Assembly: GCF_019131995.1 (NCBI RefSeq)
Contig: NZ_JAHONA010000001.1
Coordinates: forward strand, 101,364-165,363
Source: Collinsella aerofaciens
Lineage (GTDB): Bacteria > Actinomycetota > Coriobacteriia > Coriobacteriales > Coriobacteriaceae
DNA length: 64,000 nucleotides
Reading direction: 5' to 3'
In this document: piece after piece, positions 1 through 8,936 of the stretch
Position numbering within the stretch: the stretch's first letter is position 1
Layout: every line of letters starts with the position of its first letter
Program-made: the position numbers and the translations under genes
Notes under the pieces: generated by a model
What the model was told of the DNA's origin: nothing
The model's input: the letters and a program-made list of their open reading frames with translations, nothing else
Database searches by the model: none

Positions 1-92
1 GAAAAGCCCAGCTCTCCCGCCATGCGAATGCGTTCCTCGACGGTCCCCTGCGGAAGGTCGTGCAAACGTACACCCGGAGTAATAGCCCCCAC
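1..92 (-). CDS. Partial CDS, N-terminus only, possible TIM-barrel sugar isomerase/epimerase
   Basis: A frame opens with GTG at 90-92, one base after the stop of the GH105 gene, and runs off the left edge of the window. It reads VGAITPGVRLHDLPQG followed by TVEERIRMAGELGF. An AAGGGA stretch about ten bases upstream, inside the end of the GH105 gene, could serve as ribosome binding site. The pattern of a short lead-in followed by a helix ending in AGELGF resembles the start of AP-endonuclease-2 type TIM-barrel sugar isomerases, but 30 residues are too few to be sure. Its position makes it the distal gene of the pectin operon. Confidence 0.45.
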   Translation of the reverse strand, partial: MGAITPGVRLHDLPQGTVEERIRMAGELGF

Positions 93-93
93 G

Positions 94-1332
94 TTATTCA
101 CATCCCTTATGAGCGTTGATGCCCGGGGTGTATCCGCCAAACGGGTCCTCGATGGAGCACACGCCCGAGGGGGCGAGCGGATCGCGCTTACCGGCCAGCT
201 TGTCGTGATGCATGGTCTCGATATAGGCAAGCACCAGCGGCGCCACACCCTTTGCATCATTTTTGACCACGGGCTCGCTCATGTAGTAATCAAACGTGCC
301 CTCGCGGTGCGCGGTGTTGCCCAAGCCCGCGACCAGGCAGATGTTGTCGAGCGCCAGCTGGCCATCATGCTCGGACAGGCAGGTCTCGCAGATGCCGTCG
401 AAGGCGCGACGGCCGTACTGGTAGTAACGCTCGCCCAGCACGCCCAGACGCACGCCCTTCATGATGGCATTGGCAAAAATCGCGCTACCAGACTCCTCCA
501 GGTAGTTGGGGGCGATATTGGGCAGGTTGATGACCTGATGCCACATGCCGGTCTTCTCGTCCTGATACGGCAGCATGGCGTCGATCAGGTCGTGGAACAT
601 CTTGCGAATCTCGTCCTTCTCGGCTGACATCGAAGGCGGCATGAGCTCCCAGGTATCGATGAGTGCCATGGCAAACCAGCCCTCGGCGCGCAGCCAGAAG
701 TTAGCCGAAAGGCCGGTGACCGGGTCGCACCAGAACTGTTTGCGGCTCGCGTCGTAAGCGTGATAGTACAGACCGTTGAGGGGGTTGCGCATCAGGTCAT
801 GCACGACCTGGAACATATGGAAGCTGTCCGAGCAGGCACGACGGTTGTGGAAGCTCAGCTCGTACTGCATGTAGAACGGCTGGGCCATATACATGCCATC
901 GAGCCAGATCTGGTTGGGATAGACGGCCTTGTGCCAAAACACGCCTTCTTTGGTGCGCGGCTGGGTCTCGAGCTGGCGGTAGATGGTGTCCATGGCGGCA
1001 CGGTACTTGGGCTTGCCCACCAGGTCATAGAGCTTGTAGAGGGTCTTGCCCGCATTGACGTTATCGAGGTTGTAATCCTGCGGGTTGTAATGCTTGATGG
1101 TACCGTCGTCCTGGACAAAGAAATCGATGTAGTCATCAGCAAAGGTCAGGTAGCGCTGCTCACCCGTGATCTCGTACAGCTCGATGAGCGCCTTGATCAT
1201 GCAGCCGTCGATATAGTTCCAGGTGTTCTCCTTGCCGGCGCGAATCTTTTCGATATTCCAAGCCGGCGCCTGCGGCGTAGAGGTTTCGATCAACTGCTCG
1301 ATATAACGGTCCAGGATTTGATTGCAACCCAT
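94..1332 (-). CDS. GH105 family unsaturated rhamnogalacturonyl/glucuronyl hydrolase
   Basis: Members of this family remove the unsaturated uronic acid left at the non-reducing end of pectin fragments by lyases. The 412-residue protein has the family's (alpha/alpha)6 character and the segment WLDGMYMAQPF at residues 143-153. Its Asp145 corresponds to the catalytic Asp of YteR-type enzymes. I chose the ATG at 1330-1332 because AGAGGGG lies seven bases upstream; an in-frame ATG 18 bases earlier lacks such a site. There is no signal peptide, so the enzyme should act in the cytosol. It has its own operator-bearing leader at 1359-1424 and lies downstream of the SGNH esterase. Confidence 0.88.
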   Translation of the reverse strand: MGCNQILDRYIEQLIETSTPQAPAWNIEKIRAGKENTWNYIDGCMIKALIELYEITGEQRYLTFADDYIDFFVQDDGTIKHYNPQDYNLDNVNAGKTLYKLYDLVGKPKYRAAMDTIYRQLETQPRTKEGVFWHKAVYPNQIWLDGMYMAQPFYMQYELSFHNRRACSDSFHMFQVVHDLMRNPLNGLYYHAYDASRKQFWCDPVTGLSANFWLRAEGWFAMALIDTWELMPPSMSAEKDEIRKMFHDLIDAMLPYQDEKTGMWHQVINLPNIAPNYLEESGSAIFANAIMKGVRLGVLGERYYQYGRRAFDGICETCLSEHDGQLALDNICLVAGLGNTAHREGTFDYYMSEPVVKNDAKGVAPLVLAYIETMHHDKLAGKRDPLAPSGVCSIEDPFGGYTPGINAHKGCE

Positions 1333-1358
1333 TGCTGTCCCCTCTGACATAAACGATA

Positions 1359-1424
1359 GGTGAACGTTACCCCTAGTGTAACGCGAACGGGGAATATAGG
1401 GTGAACGTTAACCCTATATTCCCC
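1359..1424 (-). promoter_or_regulatory. LacI-type operators and 14-bp hairpin upstream of GH105
   Basis: Two copies of a GTGAACGTT core lie at 1359-1373 (GGTGAACGTTACCCC) and 1401-1410. The second copy forms the 8-base loop of a perfect 14-bp inverted repeat (arms 1389-1402 and 1411-1424). The cores match the perfect palindromes at 13593 and 13631. The hairpin may also end the SGNH transcript, although no T-run follows it. Confidence 0.6.
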
Positions 1425-1439
1425 GCAAACGGCAGACTT

Positions 1440-2108
1440 TTAGCGGCAAACGGCGGTGAGACCCGCGGCGATGCGCTGCGCCAGGCGCTCATAGCCGGCA
1501 GGACTGTAATGCAGACCGTCCGGCATATAGAGCTCGCGGTGCTCTGGCAAAAACGGGCTGATGCCACTTTGCGCATACAGGTCAATCACCGGAACGGAGT
1601 AGCGGTCACAGACCTCGAGCATCGCCTTTACGTAGGCGACCTGCGTCAACCCCAGGTGATTGAGCTCATCGCTTGCCGGGATATCCTTCTCGTGCTTACC
1701 GCTCGTCTTGCACGGCGTCATAAACACGAGCTTTGCCTGGGGCGAACGCGCCGTGATGGTGCGGATCAGGTAATCGAGTGCACCATAGAACTCGTGCACA
1801 TCGGTACTGCCCAACTCGCCAAGCGGCACGTTGCGGCTAAAGTCGTTGACACCGCCAAAGACGATGTAGATATCAGCCGCATTGTCGATGCCGTCCAGGC
1901 GCTCGACAAACGAATCGCTGCGGTCGGCCTTGATGGCGATACGCGAACCCTTGATGCCAAAGTTCTCGATGACCGCGCCTCCCAGCAACGCGCCCAAATG
2001 CGAGGTCCACGAGATGTCGTTGCCTCCCCCACCGCAGCCGTTGTCGCCCCAGGTCGTTGAGTCGCCAAAGCAGCAAATGGTCGATTCACTCAAGCTCTTC
2101 GTTTCCAT
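1440..2108 (-). CDS. SGNH/GDSL family hydrolase, probable carbohydrate esterase
   Basis: The 222-residue protein carries the SGNH blocks. Block I is CFGDST at residues 13-18 with the nucleophile Ser17, a GGVND block follows, and the C-terminal DGLHYSPAGY holds the Asp-x-x-His pair. Such small enzymes in pectin clusters often remove acetyl groups from rhamnogalacturonan; that substrate is an inference from the neighbours. The start at 2106-2108 is preceded by GAGGAGA. A longer frame beginning at 2168 would overlap the upstream gene and lacks a good ribosome site. No signal peptide is visible. The gene follows the methylesterase fusion by 47 bases. Confidence 0.8.
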   Translation of the reverse strand: METKSLSESTICCFGDSTTWGDNGCGGGGNDISWTSHLGALLGGAVIENFGIKGSRIAIKADRSDSFVERLDGIDNAADIYIVFGGVNDFSRNVPLGELGSTDVHEFYGALDYLIRTITARSPQAKLVFMTPCKTSGKHEKDIPASDELNHLGLTQVAYVKAMLEVCDRYSVPVIDLYAQSGISPFLPEHRELYMPDGLHYSPAGYERLAQRIAAGLTAVCR

Positions 2109-2155
2109 AATCTTCTCCTCATCCGCCCATCGGCGGTCATACAGGAACGTACCGT

Positions 2156-4345
2156 TTATTCGCAGCATGCCGAGGGGCTATGCACGGGGGCGCATTCCGC
2201 AACGTGCGAATCGAGCCATTCGATATCCTCGGCAAGATGTGCCACGCCCAGATGGTGTTCACCCGGACACACCTCGTGCCGCAGGCCATCTCTGCGACCC
2301 AGCAACTTGTAGGCATCGCGCACGATCTTGAGCTGCTCGTCAACATTTTTCAGCCCGCGCGCACCGTTCAGATGATCCTCTTCGCAGCTCTGCACCAACA
2401 GCGGGCGCGGCGCGATGAGCGAGGCAATATCGCCCATGTCGAGTAAGCGCCAAAGTCCGGGTGTGTAGTTGCAGCTGCAATTGCCATTGAGGTGCAGCAG
2501 TGAATCACCGACACCGTACAGATAGCCCGAGACAAACGCCTTGCGCACACGCGGGTCGAGTGCGGCCAGGTACAACGTCATGTAGCCGCCACCCGAAAAA
2601 CCAAAGCAACCCAGGTCATCCATGGCAATATCGCCGCGTGTCGCCAGGTAATCAATCAAGCGCATGTTGTCCCAGACGTTGAGGCCCGCGACCGTAAGAC
2701 CCAGTGGCTCGGCCATACGTGCCTGGTTTAGGCACGTCCCTCGCAAGTAGTTGTTCTCGTCATCGCCCTGGCCCTTCCAGTCACGACGGTATCCCCAGCC
2801 GCGAGCGTCGGGGCAGACGGCCACGTAGCCCATGCGCGCTAAACGCAGACCGTAGTCGTAATTGAACTTACGCACGGCATCATCGACCGCCGGCACGCCC
2901 GCAACACCGGCTACGCTAGCAGCGCCCGCTCCCTGATGGCCATGCGGGCAGATATAGCAGCACTTGCGGCCGCGCGCATCGAGCTTAGGCGACTGCGGCT
3001 CGAGAAGGTAGAACGGCATCCAAACGTCGCGCTCCACCTGCAGCATCGCATGGGTGCGCACGATGCCGCCGGCAACCCGCACACGGCTGAGTTCACGAAT
3101 CTCAATCGGGGCGCGGTCCATAAGCGAAAGGCCCAAAACATCGCACAGGCGAGTCCTGGTCGCAATCTTCCATGCCTCAAAATCTGCAGGAGTCTGGCCC
3201 GCAAATGCGGCAGAGCGCCCCTCGCGCTTCAGCCGGGCACGCAGCGCAGGCTCGTCTTCGCAGTACGTCTCGATGTGCACGGTGCGACCATCGGCAGATA
3301 GCCCAGCCGTCTCAACCGCATCACCGGTGCCTCCCTCGGGATCCCAGCCATCCGCACCGGCAAGCACCTGTTCGCGGGCGTACCCGGCAGCAGCCATCAC
3401 ATCGAGTTCATTCGCCCACGGCACCCAGCCGGTAGCATCACCCGCCGGCCCATGCAGGATCGCGCCAGCATACTGCACGCAGTTGTGCGCCGCCGGCTTA
3501 TTCCAATCCCACCAGCCTTCGCGCTTGATATGTCGCCCCAGCCAGCAATCGATCAGCGCAGTTTGCGCCCATTCGCGCCAAGGACGACCCAGGTAGACCG
3601 AATCCGGCGCCACGCCATCCGGAGCTGTAAACGAACAGCCGTGGAACACAAAGCCGTGCGGCTCGCCTTCGGGCGTCGACGCCGCCGTCACGTAGCCGTT
3701 CACGTCCATATCGCGGTTGAGCGAGCGAATCTCGCACCCCTCAAAGTAGGCACGCGCGCCGCCAAAGATAAAGTCGACATCGCCCTCGATCCGGCAACGT
3801 CGAAAATACTGGCGCCCCACCCGGCGCGGCGCATACTGTTTGGGTCCTATGAACCCGCCCGGTTTGGCCTCATGCGGCGGCAGCGGACCCAAAAACAGTG
3901 TGTCCTGGTGCCCCTTAATGCAGCAGGCATCGACAACCAGACGGTCGCCATCGGCATACAGGGCAATCGCCTGACCGACCTCGCGCCCATCGCCCGCATC
4001 GTTTTCGATCGTGAGGTTCTCGAGCCGTACGTCGTCGGCATCGACCAAAACGGTATAGGTCCTAAACGTGCCGAGCATTCCGTCGATGCCCGATCCGTCC
4101 CCCGAGGGCACCTTGGCGCCCAAGCCGCCCACGATACGCACGCTATCGGCCGTCTCTCCCTCAATCGTCACATGCGAGCGATGAATCTCGACCCGCTCGC
4201 GATACTCGCCCGGATCGACGCGAATCATCACCGGTTGCTCGGCATCCGGATAGAGCTGATCGGCTGCCGCCAAGGCATCGGAAATCGTTGGATACGCTCC
4301 TGCCGCAGCCCTCGAAACGCGCAGCGTATAGATACTTTCGCTCAT
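2156..4345 (-). CDS. Pectin methylesterase (CE8) fused to an alpha/beta-hydrolase esterase domain
   Basis: Two enzymes lie in one 729-residue chain. Residues 1 to about 320 are a right-handed beta-helix pectinesterase with GHQDTLF at 145-151, GDVDFIFG at 188-195 and YLGRPWR at 251-257, which contain the family's catalytic Asp and Arg residues. Residues from about 370 to 715 are an alpha/beta hydrolase with GFSGGG (Ser584), an Asp near 657 in EEDHLNG and His697 or 698 in GEHHLG, a complete triad resembling acetyl-xylan or pectin esterases. No signal peptide is visible. The start codon overlaps the stop of the upstream esterase as ATGA, implying translational coupling. The likely job is removal of methyl and acyl esters from imported pectin oligomers. 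The substrate of the second domain is not known. Confidence 0.88.
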   Translation of the reverse strand: MSESIYTLRVSRAAAGAYPTISDALAAADQLYPDAEQPVMIRVDPGEYRERVEIHRSHVTIEGETADSVRIVGGLGAKVPSGDGSGIDGMLGTFRTYTVLVDADDVRLENLTIENDAGDGREVGQAIALYADGDRLVVDACCIKGHQDTLFLGPLPPHEAKPGGFIGPKQYAPRRVGRQYFRRCRIEGDVDFIFGGARAYFEGCEIRSLNRDMDVNGYVTAASTPEGEPHGFVFHGCSFTAPDGVAPDSVYLGRPWREWAQTALIDCWLGRHIKREGWWDWNKPAAHNCVQYAGAILHGPAGDATGWVPWANELDVMAAAGYAREQVLAGADGWDPEGGTGDAVETAGLSADGRTVHIETYCEDEPALRARLKREGRSAAFAGQTPADFEAWKIATRTRLCDVLGLSLMDRAPIEIRELSRVRVAGGIVRTHAMLQVERDVWMPFYLLEPQSPKLDARGRKCCYICPHGHQGAGAASVAGVAGVPAVDDAVRKFNYDYGLRLARMGYVAVCPDARGWGYRRDWKGQGDDENNYLRGTCLNQARMAEPLGLTVAGLNVWDNMRLIDYLATRGDIAMDDLGCFGFSGGGYMTLYLAALDPRVRKAFVSGYLYGVGDSLLHLNGNCSCNYTPGLWRLLDMGDIASLIAPRPLLVQSCEEDHLNGARGLKNVDEQLKIVRDAYKLLGRRDGLRHEVCPGEHHLGVAHLAEDIEWLDSHVAECAPVHSPSACCE

Positions 4346-5151
4346 CGTCCATCACGCTCCCATGCAACGAACTGTTCAGGCCAGCCCTGAACTTGTGGCT
4401 GAATATGCTCGGCGCAGCCCTTAAATGCCGTTAGGGCCGTGGCGAGCGATGCCCCATGCTTTCCATGCGGAAAGACATGTAGGCTAAAGCCAATCCCGTG
4501 GTCGGCAAGAGCCTGCGCAAGAAGGAGGCTATTTTGAACTGGTACCGATGCATCCTCGGCGGTATGCCACAAGAACGTACGGGGGAAACCCTCGCCCACC
4601 ATATTCTCGATCGACAACTTTTGAGCCAAAGCGCCATCGGCACCCGTTAGGTGTTCAAATGAACCACGATGAGCATAGCCCCCCGAGCTTACGACCGGAT
4701 AGCCCAAGCAAAGTGTGTCAGGCCGAATCGACTCAGGCGATGCCGCAATCGACTCTGCAAGCCAGGGTTGGTCCCAAAGCGCCCCGAGCAAGCCAACTAG
4801 ATGCCCACCGGCCGAAAAACCCATGACCGTAATCCGATCAGGATCGACACAGTACTCTGCCGCATGGCTTCGGACGGTATCGACCGCCCGCGCGAGTTCT
4901 TGCAATGCCAGCGGATAGACAGCCGGAGCAACCGAATAGTTCAGTACAAACGCTTGGTAGCCCATCGCCAACAAACGGAGCGCTACCGGCTCGCCTTCGC
5001 GCGGCGAAACGTGATCGTAGCCGCCTCCTGGCACGACCACAACTGCAGGCAGCGGTTTTAAAGCATAAGCATCTTCGGTCGGGGCAAAAACATAAGACGT
5101 AATCGTGGCAGACGAGCCATCGACCCCGACAGGAATCGTTTTATTGAGCAT
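4342..5151 (-). CDS. Alpha/beta hydrolase, acetyl esterase/lipase-like
   Basis: This 269-residue protein is of the BD-FAE/hormone-sensitive-lipase type. It has PGGGYD at 41-46 as oxyanion-hole loop, GFSAGG at 111-116 with nucleophile Ser113, an Asp in HTAEDASVP and a His in GKHG near the C-terminus. These small cytosolic esterases deacylate sugars and aryl esters; here the substrate is probably acetylated galacturonide, by context. The ATG at 5149-5151 follows AAAGGGA. Its last bases overlap the start of the methylesterase fusion by four (ATGA). A 12-bp perfect hairpin separates it from the GH28 gene upstream. Confidence 0.8.
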   Translation of the reverse strand: MLNKTIPVGVDGSSATITSYVFAPTEDAYALKPLPAVVVVPGGGYDHVSPREGEPVALRLLAMGYQAFVLNYSVAPAVYPLALQELARAVDTVRSHAAEYCVDPDRITVMGFSAGGHLVGLLGALWDQPWLAESIAASPESIRPDTLCLGYPVVSSGGYAHRGSFEHLTGADGALAQKLSIENMVGEGFPRTFLWHTAEDASVPVQNSLLLAQALADHGIGFSLHVFPHGKHGASLATALTAFKGCAEHIQPQVQGWPEQFVAWERDGR

Positions 5152-5203
5152 GTATTCCCTTTCACCATGATGCGTAGCGCAGCGCACACGGCCGTATCGC
5201 ACA

Positions 5204-5240
5204 AGGGCTGCATTGCCGATTTATCCGACAATGCAGCCCT
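5204..5240 (-). terminator. Intercistronic hairpin between GH28 and esterase genes
   Basis: The arms AGGGCTGCATTG (5204-5215) and CAATGCAGCCCT (5229-5240) pair perfectly over 12 bp. No T-run follows on the minus strand, so the structure may act as an attenuator or an mRNA 3'-end stabiliser rather than a full stop. Confidence 0.5.
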
Positions 5241-5255
5241 GGTCATCAACCCGAG

Positions 5256-6851
5256 TTAGGAACGGACAACCTTGTCGGCGTTCTGGAGCTGCAGCTCCTC
5301 GCCGTCCTGGCCCTCGATTACCACATTTTGCAGGTCGAGCACCTTGACGTTTTGCGCAATGATGCCCTGACGCACCATGGTCTCAACGCCGCAGGCCATG
5401 GCCGGGACAAAGGGCTCGGCATCGTCGGCAAAGGTCACGTGAACGTCTTGGAACGTCAGACGCGTCACCTTGCTCTCGGGCAGACCCGTGATATAGGCCG
5501 CGGCAGCATGGCAGTTGGTGGCCTCGATATCGCAAAACGTCGTGGCACCAAAGCCGGGCGTGCGGTCGTCGACGGGCAGTGCCTCGCGAGACTGCACGTA
5601 GTCGGTCTTGCCGTCCTTGTCGCAGAAGTAGAACGAGTTGACCACGAAGGGCGTGAGCACCTCGTCCATGCGAATGTGCTCAAAGGTAATGCCCTCGTTG
5701 ACGGCATCCTTGCCGCGCCCGCGGCGGGTCTTGACGCGCAAGCCGCGGTCGGTGCGTTCAAAGAGGCACTTGCTCACGGTGAGGTCCTTGATGCCGCCGG
5801 CAGCCTCGGACCCCAGGACCACGGCGCCGTGACCATCATGCATGTAGCAGTGAGAGATCAGCACGTCGTGCGTGGCGGGACGAAGCTCGGGCTCAATGCC
5901 CAGTTTGCCGCTCTTGATGGCGATGCAGTCGTCACCCACTGAGAACTGACAACCAAGGATGCGAACAAAACCGCAGCTCTCGGGATCGAAGCCGTCGGTG
6001 TTGTGGGAGTTCTTGGGACCCTCGATGGACAGGCAGAGCGCATCGACGTGCTCGCACAGGATGGGGTGGATGTTCCACGCCGGGCTGTTGCGGACGGTGA
6101 AGCCGGCCAAGCTCACGTTTTGGCACTCGGACAGGAAGATCATGCGCGGGCGGGCGACCTCGCGGCCCTCCTCCGGGCGAAAGATGTTCTTAAAGTCCTT
6201 GTTCCACCAGTTGTCCTCGGCAAAATCAGTCTGACCGTCGATGGCACCACGACCATAGATGCACACGTCGTGCACGCTCAGACCCGTAAAGGTAGAGCAG
6301 TAGGTCGAGAAACTCTCGCCCTCCCAGCGGCCCAGGGGCAGCATATCGGTGCCGGCATACCCGGCGCCCTCGTCGCCTGTGACCGTGCCCGGAATGTAGG
6401 CAAGCGCCGCGCGATCGTGACGGGCCAACAGCACCGCTCCCTCGGCGAGCTCGATGTTGATATTGCTCTTAAGGAAGAGGGACTTGATGCGATAACTACC
6501 GGCGGGGATCAGCACGCGCCCGCCCTTGGGGCAGGCCATGATGGCAGCCTGGATGTTGGTGGTGTCGTCGTGCTCGGCATCGCCCTTGGCGCCACAGTCG
6601 CGAACGTTGATGGTAAAGGGCTCAGCCGGCGTGGTGACACCTACGCTCAGCTCACGCTCGCCACAAACAAAACGAACCAGGTTGCGCTTGCCGGGGATCA
6701 GGCCGTCGACATAGGTCTCGACCGTATTCGTGGTACCGGCGGGCTCGTCGTTGACAAAGATCTCCCACGTATCGGCGCAGGTAAAGTAACCGCCGTCGTC
6801 AAGCTCGATAACCGCCGCGCGCGCGTTGCGCCAGATAACGTTCGTCTCCAT
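5256..6851 (-). CDS. GH28 family polygalacturonase, cytosolic
   Basis: The enzyme hydrolyses alpha-1,4 bonds between galacturonic acids. The 531-residue protein starts with a small beta domain of about 75 residues, fibronectin-like in character, followed by the GH28 beta-helix opening with DCGAKGD at 85-91. The catalytic signature is complete: NTDG at 284-287, GDDC at 306-309, HDGHG at 338-342 and RVKT at 372-375. The ATG at 6849-6851 follows GGGAG; the frame extends a few codons upstream from a TTG that has no good ribosome site. No signal sequence is present, which suggests an intracellular exo-acting enzyme working on imported oligogalacturonides. It lies downstream of the transporter, separated by a terminator-like hairpin. 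Confidence 0.92.
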   Translation of the reverse strand: METNVIWRNARAAVIELDDGGYFTCADTWEIFVNDEPAGTTNTVETYVDGLIPGKRNLVRFVCGERELSVGVTTPAEPFTINVRDCGAKGDAEHDDTTNIQAAIMACPKGGRVLIPAGSYRIKSLFLKSNINIELAEGAVLLARHDRAALAYIPGTVTGDEGAGYAGTDMLPLGRWEGESFSTYCSTFTGLSVHDVCIYGRGAIDGQTDFAEDNWWNKDFKNIFRPEEGREVARPRMIFLSECQNVSLAGFTVRNSPAWNIHPILCEHVDALCLSIEGPKNSHNTDGFDPESCGFVRILGCQFSVGDDCIAIKSGKLGIEPELRPATHDVLISHCYMHDGHGAVVLGSEAAGGIKDLTVSKCLFERTDRGLRVKTRRGRGKDAVNEGITFEHIRMDEVLTPFVVNSFYFCDKDGKTDYVQSREALPVDDRTPGFGATTFCDIEATNCHAAAAYITGLPESKVTRLTFQDVHVTFADDAEPFVPAMACGVETMVRQGIIAQNVKVLDLQNVVIEGQDGEELQLQNADKVVRS

Positions 6852-6903
6852 GGGTTTCTCCCTCAAAAAGATGCTCTAAAGGCAAATTGTACGCTGTTGA
6901 AAA

Positions 6904-6943
6904 AGGGCCGTGCCTGCCGGCGGAATTCCGGTGGCACGGCCCT
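6904..6943 (-). terminator. Rho-independent terminator after the GPH transporter gene
   Basis: The arms AGGGCCGTGCC and GGCACGGCCCT pair over 11 bp with an inner GCCGG/CCGG stem. The minus strand continues with TTTTT. Some read-through into the GH28 operon is plausible, because no clear operator lies between the two genes. Confidence 0.75.
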
Positions 6944-6966
6944 GTGATTTGGACGATATGTCGGCC

Positions 6967-8526
6967 TTACTCGGCGGGAGTTACGCTACCGTCCTGGAAG
7001 CCAACGTTGTTGTGGGCAAAGCAGTCCTCGTACTTAAAGCCGGAGAGCTCCTCGCAAAGCGCCTTGACCTCGGGCTTGACGTCGGCCATCTTGCCACCCT
7101 CCTTGACTCGGTGAATCTCGTCGCAAAGGACGTCGCACTGCTCCTTGTCGATCTTGATGCCGCGGGCAAGGACGGCCGCAAGCAGGAAGAAGCCGGCGCA
7201 GCCGATGATCATGTAGCCGCAGATATACAGAGGCACGGTAGCGGGCTGGGTCACGGCGTCGCTATTGCCGGCGGTCTGAATGAAGCCGGAGGCAGCAAGG
7301 ACGATAGCCCACACGTTGACGGCGATAGCCTGGGCGATCTGCTGGCAGAGCTGCTGCGCGGAGCTGTAGATGCCCTCGCGACGACGCAGGGTGATGAGCT
7401 CATCGACATCGGGGATGTAGTTGAGCAGAACATCGGGCAGGTACCGGAAGCCGACGTAGAAGAACTTCCAGATGGCGAAGATGATGGGGTAGGCGATCAT
7501 GGCGATGGCGACCGTGGAGGTGCCGTTGATCTGACCAAAGGCGAAGTAGTTGTAGGCAATGATGCACGCAGCGCAACCGACATTTGCGAGGTACCAAGAC
7601 TTGTGGAAGCCCTTCTTGGCCATGAGGGCGACCCAGATGGCGGTGCAGACGATAGCGACGACCTTGCCAGGCATCTCCATCACGGACTCGTAGGACTTAG
7701 GAATCTGCAGGCAGTAGACGATGAAGAAGGACAGGCAGGCAGACCAGCAGGCGGCGGCGAGCTTTGTGGAGACCTGTGCGTACAGAACCTTGCGGAAGGA
7801 CTTGTTGCGGAAGGTGGAGATAACGTCGATGAAGAACTTCTTGATACCCTCGCCGACGCTCTCGATCTTCTCCTGAGCGACCTCCTCGGGGGTGTGCTCC
7901 CACGTGGACAGGTACACGCAGAGCAGCGAGATTGCCATGACCGAAGCGTTGACCGTAGCGATGATGAAGTAGCTGAACGGGTTGGTCTCGCCGAAGGTGC
8001 CAAAGCCGAAGCCCACAAGTGCAGCCATCAGGAAGCCGGCGGCGTTACCAAAGAGATGCTTGTAGCCGGTGAGGTACGTACGCTCCTTGAAGTCGTCGGT
8101 CATCTCGATGGTAAGCGGCGACAGGTTGGCGGTGCAGAACGTGTACGCGACGTTGTAGATCAGGTACAGCACAAAGTAGTACGGGAAGCCAAACGGCGTA
8201 GCCACGAAGATGAGCGGCTCGGCGATCATCATCGGGATGGCCAGCAAGATCCAGAAACGACGACGACCAAAGATGCGGCCAATCTTGGTGGCATAGAAGT
8301 TATCGGCCACAAAGCCCATCAGCGGGCAAAGAATGGCGTTGACATAGATGGCAAACGAGCTGATCAGTGCAGCCTCACCTGCGGACAGGCCACACTCCGT
8401 GGACAGGAACAGCACCATGTAACTGTGCGTAAAGGTCAGGGCACCGGAATTGAGCATACCGCCCATACCAAAGCCCAAGCGCGTCCAGAATGTGATCTTG
8501 CGCTTTTTTCCGATCTTATTAGTCAT
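6967..8526 (-). CDS. GPH family (MelB-like) cation:sugar symporter, probable oligogalacturonide importer
   Basis: The 519-residue protein has 12 predicted hydrophobic segments. The family signature lies in the first loops: LGFGMGGM near the N-terminus and PLMGFVADNF followed by a basic stretch (KIGRIFGRRRFW). Glycoside-pentoside-hexuronide symporters couple sugar uptake to H+ or Na+; TogT of Dickeya, a member, imports oligogalacturonides. The ATG at 8524-8526 sits behind GAGAGGGAG. A further N-terminal extension in frame has no ribosome site. The gene is first after a promoter zone with three LacI-type operators and a 28-bp shared module, so it should be induced together with the uxa genes. 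The exact substrate is inferred from context. Confidence 0.87.
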   Translation of the reverse strand: MTNKIGKKRKITFWTRLGFGMGGMLNSGALTFTHSYMVLFLSTECGLSAGEAALISSFAIYVNAILCPLMGFVADNFYATKIGRIFGRRRFWILLAIPMMIAEPLIFVATPFGFPYYFVLYLIYNVAYTFCTANLSPLTIEMTDDFKERTYLTGYKHLFGNAAGFLMAALVGFGFGTFGETNPFSYFIIATVNASVMAISLLCVYLSTWEHTPEEVAQEKIESVGEGIKKFFIDVISTFRNKSFRKVLYAQVSTKLAAACWSACLSFFIVYCLQIPKSYESVMEMPGKVVAIVCTAIWVALMAKKGFHKSWYLANVGCAACIIAYNYFAFGQINGTSTVAIAMIAYPIIFAIWKFFYVGFRYLPDVLLNYIPDVDELITLRRREGIYSSAQQLCQQIAQAIAVNVWAIVLAASGFIQTAGNSDAVTQPATVPLYICGYMIIGCAGFFLLAAVLARGIKIDKEQCDVLCDEIHRVKEGGKMADVKPEVKALCEELSGFKYEDCFAHNNVGFQDGSVTPAE

Positions 8527-8603
8527 CGAGCTCCCTCTCTTTTCTCGATTGTCTTGTAACAAGACATTTGAGTCCATACCGACGTCTGTCTGCATGCCGT
8601 TCA

Positions 8604-8779
8604 GGGTGAACGTTTAGCTAGATTATGCGCGATTGCTTATGATAGGTGAACGTTCACTTGTATATTATCCTTGAACGCCCGTTTTTTGCCGTTGAACGGG
8701 CCTGAAAATGAAAAAATCCCTGCATTTTTGATTATCAAGTCGATTCAGCACCACGCAACAACTAGGTGAACGTTCATTG
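8604..8779 (-). promoter_or_regulatory. Operator cluster of the transporter promoter (three LacI-type sites)
   Basis: Copies of the GTGAACGTTCAC palindrome lie at 8604-8615 (half conserved), 8644-8659 (AGGTGAACGTTCACTT) and 8764-8779 (AGGTGAACGTTCATTG). The spacing would allow looping by a LacI-family tetramer. The rest of the gap from 8527 to 8936 holds the 28-bp module at 8672, a small GGTGCC/GGCACC palindrome near 8799, and the uxaA terminator. Confidence 0.7.
8672..8699 (-). promoter_or_regulatory. 28-bp shared sugar-promoter module, copy 1
   Basis: The module begins TGAACG and ends AACGG, with a central TTT tract. Equal-length copies lie at 13660-13687 and 24593-24620, each in front of a different carbohydrate operon. 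All three agree at 18 of 28 positions. On the minus strand it shows two CCGTT half-sites about two helical turns apart. Confidence 0.5.
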
Positions 8780-8856
8780 TTCTCTGGAGATGAGGGAGGT
8801 GCCGGGCACCCTTCCCCAAAAAAGCCGTGCACGACAACGCAACGAGAAACGAAAAA

Positions 8857-8888
8857 CGACCCCGCCGAAATTGTCCTCGGCGGGGTCG
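8857..8888 (-). terminator. Terminator of the uxaCBA operon
   Basis: The arms CGACCCCGCCGA and TCGGCGGGGTCG form a perfect 12-bp stem with an 8-base loop. On the minus strand the stem is followed by TTTTTCGTTT. Confidence 0.85.
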
Positions 8889-8936
8889 CCCAGTCTTTGC
8901 AGCAGCTTATTCAATCACGCGCTCAACGTGTCATCG

